Positions 1 to 12,815 of a DNA stretch of 64,000 nucleotides are shown here, piece after piece. The notes beneath the pieces were generated by a model. It did no database searches. It was not told where the DNA came from and saw nothing but the letters and a program-made list of their open reading frames with translations. The stretch spans positions 3,131,769 through 3,195,768 of the forward strand of contig JACAXG010000064.1 in the NCBI GenBank assembly GCA_018881555.1, written 5' to 3'. Position 1 is the stretch's first letter, and every line of letters begins with the position of its first letter. The DNA comes from Amblyornis subalaris (taxonomy: Eukaryota; Chordata; Aves; Passeriformes; Ptilonorhynchidae). Both the position numbers and the translations under genes were made by a program.

Positions 1-1815
1 ATACCTGAATTAAATGAGCCTGCATAGTGCAGAGGGCANAAACTAATACTGTCTTTGTCATCAGCCTCTAAAATTTGACATTCATTGTTAACAATGTTAA
101 GAATGTGATTTTCAGTCTAATTTCCATGAGGATGTGGGAGAATATTACTGTCAAGGATAATTTATAAAGGACCAGGCACCTTTAGGTAAATAGGAGGGAA
201 TGGGNGCTGGTCTTGCTGTGAAATGTGGGTTCCATTATCCCTCTCAGTCATCTCTTCCCTTGTTACCTCTGTAGGGTNTTTTCGATAAACTTGGTTCACT
301 TCCCTCTCTGCTGAGCTGGTGAGCGAGGGCTGATCCACTCTCCAGTGGGTTCTTGAGATGTCCTAGGGCTTTGCCAACAGAATCTTTTATCTTTCAATGA
401 CTTAAAACTCACCTGTTGTTATACCCCCGTGTGGATGGGGGAAATTTTTGATTTATCTATCCAAAATAATTTAAAAAGAAAGCACAGCACTCAATCCAGG
501 AAGGTGAGAAGCCAAACCTGCTGGAACAGCTCTTTCGAGCCCTGCTAGAGGATCTCAGGTGGCTGATGGGCTATTGATCTACANTGCTATTAATTGGCAT
601 CAGAGAACTAGAGAGTGAACTGCTCTAACCTAGTGAGTGCGAGTGAGAGTGAGAGTGGCAATTCCTCTTTGGGGTAGCAAATCACAGCCCCAAAAATAGC
701 TGTGTGGACTAGGCATGTGATGTTTGCACTGTCTGTGCCAACAGAAATAGGAGCGAGATATTACCTTGGTTGAGACAGTCATCATCTGGTGGCAAAAACT
801 TAGGCAAATGTGCAGTAAATGGAGGAGGAAAGTAAAANATTCTTTTAACAAAAGAAATATTAACACTTAAGTGAGAGGATTTGCAGAAGCTGAACAGTAT
901 TTCACCCNCGGCACTGGAGATCTCTCTCTTTCCAGCTCTCTGTTATATCAATGCACATTGACAGGTCATACACGAGACTTTAACTCAGCTCTGTTTCTGT
1001 GAATACAGATACGCAGATGTGTCTCCATGAAATTCAGATTATTAGCAAATTATGTGTGTCTCAGCACTATTTTCTCCCTCTGCAGAGGAAATACTTCACT
1101 TTTAGTAGGTTCTAAAGTCCATCCCTGTTCAGCAAAGCTGTTAAGACATACATAAGGGATTTGCTGAATCCAGGCTTTCATTACTACCTTCTTCATGCAA
1201 GCTCACTGAAGGAATAGTGCATGAAAAAAAAGGGTTTAGGGCAAGGAACTCTGACACTAACAGTCTTTGGATAAGGCACTGGGAGTGTAAGTGAGAAAAG
1301 GAAAATTATCTCTAGCACACAGTNGAAACCTCTCCAATTTAGTTAAAAACACTTCACTACACACAGTACAGTCATAAGGTTACACCTGAGACATAAGAAA
1401 TTGCCTAGGGCTGAAAAAGATTTGTGATATATTCCTGAAACCTCTCTGTCTTGCAAAGTGATATCCAAGGCTGTACACATATCCCTGATGAAACACTGAT
1501 TGCAAAAATATACAAGCTCTAATCATTTCCACGGGGAGAGGAAGAAATACAGTTTTAGCCANCCAATAGGAAAAAGTTTGGACTTTTGCACGTAGTCATA
1601 GCAGAAGTGATGTGTGAGCAGAAGAGAGAGGATGAGAGAATTTTCACAATGTGTTGCCCAGTGGTATTTCACCTCTTGCCTCTCTGTCTGGATGTANTGG
1701 AATTACAGGACAGATGGGTGTGTATTGATATATTTCTAGCAGTAGCACTTAATAAAGAGTGGGAAAATGGAAAGAGAAGGAAATACAGTATATGATTTTT
1801 GTGTTTGCTGTTTTA

Positions 1816-2096
1816 GTGATAGAACCTGAGGGAATGGTCTGAAGCTGCGTCAAGGGAGGTTTAGGTTGGATATTAGGAAAAAGTTCTTCCCCCAGAGGGT
1901 GGCTGGGCACTGGAACAGGCTCCCCAGGGAAGTGGTCACAGCACCAAGCCCGGCAGAGCTCAAGAAGCATTTGGNAAAAGCTTTCAGGGCCATGGTGAGA
2001 TTCTTGGCGCGTCCTGTGCAGGGCCAGGAGTTGGACTCGCTGATCCTTAAGGGTCCCTTCCAGCTCCAGATATTCTGTGATCCTCACAGATTCCTC
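1816..2096 (+). mobile_element. CR1 LINE fragment, 3' end
   Basis: The plus strand carries the C-terminal coding end of CR1 ORF2 as a decayed reading ([11 protein letters not shown]...[10 protein letters not shown]...PAELKKHL). It is followed by the short 3' tail (ggtcccttccagctcc...ttctgtgat). The copy is 5'-truncated, as is usual for CR1, and inactive. Confidence 0.85.
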
Positions 2097-2919
2097 TGAA
2101 ACTTCAACTGATAAAACTTTCCAGCNCTGACTGGCATGACAGTGGCAGTTTGAAAGCAACACGTTAAAGATGTGCAGATTGAGTGAGAGTGGTTTTGACG
2201 TGAAGGGAAGTCCCTGTGGTTGTAGCAATGCAGGAGCGTTGGAGGCCACAGGGGCACAGTCAAATCGATATTCAATGGAAATGGCCAGTGCAGGATTCCT
2301 CTGGGACAGACTGCTCTTTGTTCTCCAGACTTGCCAAGGCTTCTCCACATTTTCAAAGAGGCCAGCTGCTATTTTCACTTGCACCTCATTTTGCCCTCAG
2401 GCTCGCAGCGTTTCCCACAAAATTCCCCCTTAATTCACCTCGTTCCTCCTCTTCCCTAAACGTCAGTGACTACTAAAGGGAATTTTTGTGATCAATTCAT
2501 AAATCAGTAGGGCTGCAGCTGTCCAAGGACATGGGAGATGCCTGTTCTCAGGCACTCAAACTGCAGGTATGCACTTCATTGCATCCACATCAAGTCCCCT
2601 CACCCTCTGAACAAGGTGGCTGCCTCAAAACTGCTTCTGGAAAACATGTTATCTCTCAAACTGTAACAATAACAGGGAAATCTCTGGCTGATCTGGGTCA
2701 AAAGTGTGCCAGGATATGCTCTAACAATTAAGCGTAATGAGCAGGTTCTAGTGTCGTTGGTATGTTTAATTTACTAGTGCTGAAATTATCTAGAAATCTT
2801 CCATCAGCACTTGTAAGCTCTGAATTGGATCCATGGAGCTTTTTTCACGTTTCTTCTGCTCAGCTCTGGTACAACACCAGAATCCTATANAGAGTCTGCT
2901 GCTGTAGGAGCAAAGAACT

Positions 2920-3265
2920 AACAAATGGGAAATAATTGAGAAGAGAGCACTGAAGTGACTGAAAAGCCAGGGAGACTAACTTGTGAAGAGCAGGATAACT
3001 GTTAGNATTTGAGGAGTTTAAAAGCCAAAGGGGAAGAAGAATTATTTGCAGGGTCCAGCAGAGNTGCACTAGGTGTAAAAAGCTGAGAATGAGAAAGGGA
3101 TCTTTAGCAAGAACAGGAGGAAGCATTTCATCAACACCGAAGCCTGCTGGACCGTGAAATAGTCTCCCGAAATAAATGGTGGCAGTCCTGCAGCTCGGGT
3201 TGGTTTAAATTAGACTGGGCAGGATACTGGAGCGGGTTCTTTAGGGAACAACTCAATACCAGTCC
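2920..3265 (+). mobile_element. Old, diverged CR1-like LINE fragment
   Basis: The order of features matches the 3' part of old amniote CR1 copies on the plus strand. A segment like aagggatctttagcaagaac comes first, then a ggaagcattt...tca segment, then gaaatagtctcccgaaataa and taaattagactgggcagga. Divergence is high, so the limits are approximate. Confidence 0.5.
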
Positions 3266-3933
3266 CAGGGATGGCCATGTCAGCCTGGCAGGCAGCTCTG
3301 CAGCTCGGGATAATTGGGCTCCCCAACGCTGTCATGAGAGGAGCTTGACACTCACGCGGCGCCAGATCGTCCACGGACGGTGCCTGTCATGATCTTGTGT
3401 TATTTATACATCACTCTGAGTCAAAAAGCCTCTGTGAAGAGACAGGAAGAGCCCTCATAAGTCAAAGCCCTGGACTATTGAAGCTGATGAAAGGGATAAA
3501 ACAGCTTGCACTAAACCCTCTAAACCGCAACCATCCGTGAGAGACTTTACGGAAAACACCCCTCAGCAAGGAATGATACGTGGTAATGAGTGAACAAGGA
3601 ACATGTTTGAACTCACAAACACGCTCTGCCAGACTCTGTGGGGCTTTTTTTGTTGTTGTTGTTTTATTTTTATTGTATTTAATTTTCTGTCTGCTGACAA
3701 AGGCTTGAGTGACAGGCNTGGAGGCTGGCATCTATCACTTCTCTTCAAAACAGATAGGGAACAAACATCAACATTCCTCAGCAGCAACCCAGAGGGAACA
3801 ACCTCTCCTAAAAATAGAAGCATTTTCCTCACACCTGTTGCCACAACCTATCCATCTCTCCTTCTTTTTTTTGCCACGAGAAGCATCACTAAAATGCAGC
3901 TCTGTTGATGTGTTTCGCTTTCTTCAGGATATC

Positions 3934-4030
3934 ATGGAATCACAGAATGGTTTGGGTTGGAAGGGACCTTAAAGATCATCTCGTTCCAACCCCTGTGCCA
4001 TGGGAAGGAACATCTTCTGCTAGACCAGGG
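3934..4030 (-). mobile_element. CR1 3'-tail fragment
   Basis: The plus strand reads aatcacagaatggtttgggt, then tggaagggaccttaaagatc, then ccatggg. This is the reverse complement of the common avian CR1 3' end. Only about 100 bp is present. Confidence 0.85.
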
Positions 4031-6348
4031 TGTTTCCCACTCTCCATGGGAGGAGAACGCCCACTGCTGTGTTAGCAGCCTGGGAAGCACAGGGTAGGGA
4101 TGGGAAACTCCTATGAGAGAGGAAAAGGGTTGTGGAGGAGGTGGGATGACCTGATGGTGATTCCAAGGAAATGATGGTGTGATCTAGGAGTGGTTTCTCT
4201 TCATTTTCCTTTCTCATCACCTCTGGGGGAGCTGTCTGCATGGGGAGAATCATGTGAGTCTGAATCAATACAGCATTTAGAATCTTTTTTTGTAAGTCTT
4301 TCCAGCCACCAGCTGAAACTCTGTGAAGTTCCCCATTCTGTGCTTATCCATTTCTTCTCAAACTTTTATCACCTCCCATTTTTCAGGTGACCACAGGTGC
4401 AAATGAAAGGCACGGGATGCTAAATTATATCTATTTGCTGTGACAGAGCTTGTGCCAGCACTGAGCACTGACAATGCACATTACAGTTCAGCTCATGTAT
4501 TTCTGATGGCACATTTTACAGTGCTATATATAAAGTTGTTATGGCATCTATTATTCACTGCCAATACAGTTCAAGTTAAAATAGGTTTTATATAACAGTT
4601 CAAAGCAATATTTTAAGAAATAACACTTGTGTCAGGGCTGCTGTGTCCTACCAGATTTTGANATTTCCAAGCAATAAAGATCTTTATCCAAAATGTAAGG
4701 TTTTGGCGAGACGTCTCCCTTGCAGACGTCTCTGGTTTTAATCTGCAAGCCACAGCAAAAGTAGAACATTTAAATAAAATGAACAGCCAGGTGAACTTTT
4801 GACTCGGCTGTTATCTGTCTGCGTGGAAACTGTGAACGCTGCAAAGTGCCTCAAGGGACGCTCCTGACGGAGAACAACATCCCATTAACCTGAACCTCTG
4901 AAGAGATTCTGGAGATGTGGAAAACACACAAGTGGGAAAAAGTCATTGGAACATTAAGAAGATGTCTGCTATGGGCACAATTTTATATCTGTTTTTCAGG
5001 ACACAAGACGGGAAGAGAATTTATTTCCTTCCTTCTTTAGCGAAAGGTTTTATACTTGTTCTTGCAAAAAGGGCAAATTCAATGTCTCTTTAAAAAAAGC
5101 CCCATGACTGGTACCAGCACCAAGAGCTCCTCCAAAGTTGTGTGTAACCAGTGTGGCCCAGAAGATGAGATGTTCTACCAGTGTCTCCTGTGCTGCTCAA
5201 GATGTTTCTGGTGCTGGATATGCAGCAACATAAAAATCCCAGTGAGACCAATCTACTTGCATAAGACAAGTTTTGCACGGCTCTATTCTTCATTCTGGTC
5301 CCCAAAGAACAAAGCAGAGCAAATGTTATGCATCAATTTGGCAATAAATTTAGTTTATTAGTTGTGTTTGACAGTTAAGAGTAATGTGTCGTTTCAACCT
5401 CCTTGGCTACTCACTGGTTTTGAAAACAAATTGGAAAAAAGTTGTTGTGGTGACTGTGAGCTCAGTGAGTCCGTTCTCTCTGTACCCACAATTTCTACTG
5501 AAAACAGGGAAGTTTTAATGTGCAAGATGAGTCCTTTCACAAGAAATATGTTCATGTGGGTTATCAAAAAGAAAAACAAAACAGTGAAAATTATTTAAAA
5601 GCACCATCTGNTTGTTTAAATACAGCTGGGGAGAGGTACAATACTGTTCAAAACCCCTCATTTTCGTTATATTTCTTTCAAAAGAGATGTTAAATGAAAT
5701 ACCATCAGTCCTAAATGCTTTCCTCCTGAGGAGAAGTGTTTAAGCTACATTTGAAATAACTTGTGGAATGCAGCCCTCCTTACAGGATGAACACGGATCT
5801 TGGAGAACAAAGCAAAATGGATACAGGAGGTGGGGGAAAAACAGGGAAAAAGAAAATGCACACATTCTTAGGAAGCAAAAGCCTAAACAACATTAACTGC
5901 TTAAGTTGACTAAATCATTAATTGCATCAATTGAGTTATTCAGAGGTAAATTCATATTAAACTGAGAGGTATCCAGGATCAAATCAATAGATACAAAAAC
6001 TGACCAATGCATGAGTGTGGAATTTTTTTTACAGTAATTTAGGACTGTGATTGGGTTCATTTGACTCCCCTCAATTACCCAACCATGGCCATGTGGTCAG
6101 GGGCAACTTGGTGCAGAGACATCAGATCGTGGCANAGAAATGGGATTTAACCAACAAAACAAAGATCTCTCCAGGGAGCCATGACCGCACCTCTGGATTT
6201 TCCAAAGTTGGTGTGCTTGAGGCTGGCCTGGGGTTTGTCATTCCCCACTGCCTAACGGGCAAATACTAAATGTGGGTATTTTTTCTGGGAAGGACAAGGG
6301 CAATGTAAAGACAAAATGAAGAAGGCACTGAGTATTTCAAACAAAAGG

Positions 6349-6510
6349 ATCACAAAATCACAGAACTGGTGAGGTTGGAAGGTGCCACAGTGGGATCATC
6401 TGGTCCAACCTCCCTGTTCAAGCAGGATCATCCCTGAGCACATGGCACAGGATTCTGTTGAGATAGTTCTGGGATATCTCCAGTGGGCTAGTGGTGTTGT
6501 CCACAACATC
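6349..6510 (-). mobile_element. CR1 fragment, second subfamily
   Basis: The plus strand shows gaggttggaaggtgccacag, then gggatcatctggtccaacct, then gcacatggcacaggatt. The sense-oriented copy at 53174-53698 ends with related sequence (cacaatcctgtgccctgtgc), which supports a CR1 origin. The 5' side decays after about 150 bp. Confidence 0.65.
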
Positions 6511-7724
6511 ATTTCAGAAATCCATTTGCTACCATTCTTCTTGAACATCGAAGTGCAGGAACAGCCCAAAAAATGCATTTTTTTACAACAAAGTTCCCTG
6601 CAGTTTGTGCTGGTGGCTGCAATGAGATCCCTCAAGTACGAAATGACAATTCACAGCCAAAGACACTCAGGGCGAGAATATTCTTTGACAGTTTCACCCC
6701 CAGTAATGGACACAAGCCCACAGAGCTCATTCATCTCTGTTCAGTGAACCATAACAGAAATTGGACATACACCGACCTCGACCTGCTCCCGTAAAGCTGT
6801 CAGAATTTCTGACTTGGAGAGTTGAGTCATATGTGGCCATCACTGTTTGCAAACAGAGGTCCCAGCCTCAGAGCACCAGNCCACAGCAGAACTTTTGTCC
6901 CCTTTTTGCACTGTTAACTCAATCACGATTCCTGCCGCACCACAACCAAAATCTATCCTGATAAAATTAGCCCTATAATCTATCTAAATCTATCCTAATA
7001 AAATACAATTAAAGGACAAAATATAGCCCTTAATTAAATGTTCTGATTATTCTGAAGCCCTCTTTTTTAGGTTCATCTGGAGTTTAGGTCTGTAAAAGCA
7101 TACAAATTAGAAAGACTTAACACGTTCTTGTTTTACCCANTTATCGCTGAAATTCAACTAACAAGAGTTTCCCAAAAGCATAAAAAAGAGAAGTATAAAA
7201 AGAAAAATGTGGGTAGTTTAACTTATTCAGGCCTCTTTTTATTCCTTTTATTTCATATTTTTATAGCGCTTTGGAGAAAAAAAAAATAAGAGAATAAAAA
7301 TAGTATGTCCTCTTTTCACTACATCAAGAACGTCCAAATACTTTGATACAGCAAAATATTGAATAATTTGAAAAGGTTAACAAGTTATTTCCTTTTGNCT
7401 CCCTATTATTCTCTCGAATGGCAAAGCTGGGTATTTTCTGCCTGTGACAAATTCCAGTTCCAAGTTTGCGTGCGCCAAGGAAGTCGCTTTGCTGCAGAAC
7501 CCAGCTCAGCTAAACCACCTCCCTACAGACTCTGCTGTGGAAGACTCACCGAACAGAACCCAACCATTAGCCCCTGAACATGAATTAAGTCGTGTCATTT
7601 TCATTACAAATCAGATGGACTTCCAACTTTTCCTTCTGGCAGCGATTCCCATTTTTATAAACACTTGATAACCTCCCCCATTTTTAGTGATGCTGCACCA
7701 GCAGCAATGTAAATCCTTCCGTTA

Positions 7725-8009
<285 letters not shown>

Positions 8010-8427
8010 TTNTCCAGTTTTACACAGCCTTAGTGCGGGAAAGGAAAATATTAAAAAAGGAGATGGCGCAAACAGTGGCGAAAAGGTGAAGAGGAGAAAA
8101 GCTACAGGAGAGGAAGCATTTCAAGTCTCAAAGGAAATGTTAGGACCTGAAGCCAGATCTCCTTNAGCTACTTTGGAGCCCCAGCAACCAACTTCAATTT
8201 TCCACAGTTCTGACAGAACGTTGGTGTGTAGCTGAAAAATAACACATTTAACCTTGTTTAATTTTCCTGCAAATTCTTCTTGAGTTAGCCACTTTCTCAG
8301 GCACACAGAAATCCTGTTCATTTGGCTTGAAGNCTTTATGACCCAACTTGCAACTTGCAAAATACAAAGGCTCATACATTCTCCCTTTATGTGATAACAC
8401 AGTTTCTAAAAGGGGAAATCCTTGCAG

Positions 8428-8699
8428 GGACACCTGCCACTAGCCCAGGTTGCTCCAAGCCCTGTCCAACCTGGCCTTGAACACTTTCAGGGATGGGGCA
8501 GCCACAGCTTCTCTGGGCAACCTGTGCCAGGCCCTCACCACCCTCACAGGGAAGAATTTCTTCACAATATCCAATCTAAATCTCTCCTCTTTTCATTTAA
8601 AATCATCCCCCATGTCCTATCACTATCAACCTGTGGAATAAGTTTCTCTCCCTCTTTTTTAAAAGCCCCTAGCTTATTTTATAAGCCCCCAGATACCAT
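8428..8699 (-). mobile_element. CR1 fragment lacking its extreme 3' tail
   Basis: The reverse complement of the CR1 3' region is clear (caggttgctccaagccctgt, ccagggatggggcagc-like and gggcaacctgtgccaggccc segments). It continues to the tctccctc...aagccccta part. The usual aatcacagaatgg end is missing on the left. Confidence 0.8.
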
Positions 8700-9480
8700 T
8701 TTCTAGGTAGACAGATGTTTTTGCTACCTTTGGGAGCTGCACTTATATCCAGACTCAGATTTTAAAACCTTGTTCGAGAACCAGTTGGATCTACACTAAA
8801 AGTGGGGGCAGAGGTTTAACAAGGTATTTTCCACCCAGCATTTAGGTTCTCTACCTGTATTAGATTCAGTCCTGACTGGACTTGAGAATGAACTGACTCA
8901 AGGTTGGTTTGGAGGCTGAGCTCAAGTTCTAAACTAAGAGGTGCTGTTGAAGGTTCCAACCCTACAACAATATGAGAATTCCACTTCAAACAATGTTCAT
9001 GATCCTCTAACTNGGTCTTGAGCTAAGCTTGGACTCCTAACGAAAAGTTACAATAAAAGAGTAAACCAAGTGCTTCTGATGCTCTGAAGTTGAAAGAAGG
9101 AATGGCAGTGGCCACAACACATCCTTGACCTAAATGTCCCCAAATCCCATAAAAGCTATAGGCGAAAACAAGCATGAGTACTCAGGGGGATGCTCAGTTC
9201 TCTGAATCTGGGTTTATCCAAAGCACAAGCTCTGGGAGCTGTGCCTGAAAAATAAAAGCCTTTGCTGTCTTGCTGGGTCTACATCTTCAAAAATATGAAT
9301 TCCCCCGAATTCCCACAGAGTGAACAGGAAGTGAGGCCATTGGGCAGCTTGATGGGAGGGCACAGGATTGGAAAACTGGAAGGATTGGGAGGACTCCAGT
9401 GGAAATTGAGTGGAAACAATGCCAAATCACCATGGCAAGAATGAGAAATTTAACATATAAACACTTAAAAGGTGTTTTAC

Positions 9481-9510
9481 NNNNNNNNNNNNNNNNNNNN
9501 NNNNNNNNNN
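9481..9510. other. Assembly gap (30 N)
   Basis: Thirty consecutive N bases interrupt the long intron. The true size of the missing sequence cannot be known from the window. Confidence 0.98.
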
Positions 9511-12500
9511 GTTCCTGCCTTGCAGGAACTGTGAAGGAAGCATAGAGAAAATGGGCACTATTAACTCTTGCAATCCCAGTTACACACTCCAGCTGGCTAG
9601 ATTTTGAAGAATATCAGGTTTTTTAACTCTCTAATTCTTCTTAACTCTTCAAAAATCACACATTTTCTGTATTTAGAAACAAAAGANTTTTGACATTTGC
9701 CCAAACTTAGACTTTGCCTTATGAAATCAATTCATCATTATTATCACCATACTTAGTTGGAGACAAGGAAAATAACACAACTTGATGAAGGAAGTGGGGT
9801 GATGGAAGAAGTAGAGGGAAATAGAAAATTCAGCAGCAAACAGTCAAGTATCTTTCCAAATATGAACAGAAGATGAAAATCTTTGACATTAATGTCTTAC
9901 TTTGTTTCACCTTCTGCTTCCCAGGGATCTGTTATCTACTGAGAAAGGGTGTGTTACAGGAAGAGAATCATCATTTAAAATTAGGTTAAAGATTCATTTA
10001 CACTTTAAAAGACATATTTTAATAGGATTAAGATACTCTGGGGGTGTTTTACTCGCTAATTATTACGTGCCTTGGACACTAACTTCCCTGGTACAGTGTT
10101 TCAGTGCCAAAAGAGTGTATTAATGGACTCTGGGAAAAAAACCCTTGGGGTATTCTAATGCTTCATTTATAGAGAGGTGTCCTCTCATCTTCACCAGTGG
10201 GCTAAGACGAGCAGAGGCAAACTGTTCATCGCCAAGTGGGCTGGAAGAGCCCAAGAATCTGCGCTATGGAGACGCTGGAAAAGTGTTCTAATGAAATTTG
10301 TGCACTCTGGTCACAGCAAGGACACTCCACAATGGACCTCAATGCACATGAGTGGACACTCAAAGTCAAGCTGTCCCATGCAGGTCTGAATTTCAGTGAG
10401 GGATAACAAATTTATAAGTGTTCAAATGTTTCCTGTTCTGATGTGGGAGCACAGGAATCACAGGAGAGCCNGCAATGCAGCAACCAGCTCTTCAAATTTT
10501 ATTAGTCATGGAATAACACACTTGTACCACAAATATGCTTTATCTTGGCCTGGGTCAACTTTATTATTCATCCTCACTGGCTGCTCCTGGTATCTGTAAA
10601 TAACACATCCTCCCTCCGAATTATCCAGATAATGCATTGCAAGTGCTGCTGCTCAGCCACCTCTTAATAAAACCAGCTATTCATGTGTTTAAACAGGTAA
10701 AGGTCTAGACACAGATCTTTTTTCCCTAAACAAAGTAGTGACCTAAGTTAATTTCAGAGCTGCTGAAGGCAATTACATGCGTTTGTATCCTTAACATCTT
10801 CCGAAAAAGATCCGACCGCGGCTGCTGAATGAGTAAATCAGTAAAACAACAGGATGCAGGGGGGATGATATTTCCTNCCAGACATAAAAATGGCTCTATA
10901 ATAATATTAAATACGGTCACCATGACCTGCCAGCAGGGTCTGTGTGCTGTGCTAACAAATAAAAGTGATTTTGTGCTGTCGACAGCACAGAGCCCCTCAT
11001 TTCTGTGATAAAGTGAACAAACGCTAAATTTGAAACCGTGAAGAAATNTAATCACTTCTAATACTTCTGATAGAAAGCTGCATATAGCTTGGCTTATCAG
11101 TGCTCTTCATTCCCTTTTGAGTGATGTTCATTGCCATGTCTGACAAAACACTTTATTTATAGCAAGAAAAGATCTGATGGAGGGCACTCACTGAGCCTCC
11201 ACAGNCAAAGTTCCCTTTGACACTGCACTGGAAGGGGCCATAACTCCCTGTGCAGGCATTTCTACAATAAATTTGATTTAGTGCCAAGTTTTATGCCCTG
11301 TGAATCTCTGTGTAATTTTCTGTCGGATTTCCGTTCATAAATTGTTAATTGGATGTGTTTGAAGTTGTTCTTTTGTCGAAATTTGCCTGTGGCAGATTTT
11401 TGTCGAGATGTATCTATAAACTGAGCTCTGCCAATGAAAAAAATGATAGCAGAGAAAAAGTTGAGTATATCTGATATGCTCAGTAGTTCTTTTAAAACTA
11501 AATCCTGAGGACTGAGGGTCATACCATGCTGTTGTTCGTCATATCTGAAAAATTATGCCCAGGCACAACATTTTTCCTGCTGGATAAAATCTTTTCACCA
11601 GGATAAAATCGTTGCTGCTTACAACTACATTTTTTTATCAGATTTATTCTACCAATGGGGAGATGCTATATGCAGCTGCTGATAGGAAAAAAAAAAGAAG
11701 AAAAAAAGGTTTTATCTGGATGGTGACAGCTTCTGCCAGTGCCTGTACTTTATCAGCAGTAAAATCTTTGCCTCAGAAGTTGAATGTCTGAGACCCCTCT
11801 GAAAACAACCCCCTCCCAACCCTGGTCCTGCCTCATTTGTGTATTAGAAGGGACAGAATAACACAAGATTGACAACCCATGTCATATAAAATCACCAAGC
11901 AAGGGAACGAAGTAACCTCTCTTCCAGTTCCCATATGGTCTTTATTCCACAGAGAAGCAGAAATCCAGTGGGAACTCCAGCTGATATAACACCAACCATC
12001 CTTCCCAGTTCATCTCCAGAGAGCTGGGAGTCTCCCACAGCAGTAAGAATGTCCTGGTACCTCCCAGTCCTGCTGCTCCTTTTTACATCACTCTCTTTAA
12101 TGATGACATTCCTGATTGCCAGTTACAAGACCGTTCTCTTCCCTCAAATTCAAGGCATGAAATGTTGACTGGGGATGGATGAGAAACAGCTTTTAGTGCC
12201 AGTGAAATGGTTAGTGGTTTCAAAGGAAAAATTTCCTCTCCAATCCTCACCAAAACCTGAAGATAGAGAGAAAATTATACAACAGAGAGAAATAGGGAGG
12301 CACACACACTCCCTCCAGCACAGGTTAGTACAAGACAGATAATAAAGGTGAGAAATAAGATGGGTTTCTCACAGTCTCTCCAAACAGAACTGTAAGAGTT
12401 GATGTAAATAATCAAGATTTATTGAAGCTGGATTTACGGACTGCCCACCAGATGAGTGACACCACAGGGACAGGAGAATGAAGGGCTGAGGAAGAGATTC

Positions 12501-12744
12501 ACAAACTTCTACGTTCAACCTCAGCATGAAGACAGTTGAGAAGGGAACTTGATTATGCCTGAAATTAGACAACATGAACCCATTTCTACACCACCTTCTT
12601 CCACTCCAAACTCCACCAGGAAGGCAGGGAGGAGGGTTTCATTTCTGACTGTGTGTGAAAGCCTTGGAAGAGGATACAAGCACAGTATCTTAGGATGGAT
12701 GTGACAGAGCTGTTGGCACTGTCAAGGTGGGCAAAGGGAGCAAG

Positions 12745-12815
12745 AGGCTGGAGAGGCCATGGAANGGGATCTGGGAGTCCTGGTTGACAAGTTGAATTTG
12801 AGTCATCAGTCCCCC
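12745..12815 (+). mobile_element. Probable CR1 internal fragment
   Basis: The plus strand reads gggatctgggagtcctggtt followed by gacaagttgaatttgagtca. This resembles the CR1 ORF2 segment gacctggg.gtcctggttgac...atgagcca that lies several hundred bases upstream of the 3' tail. It is short and diverged. Confidence 0.5.
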
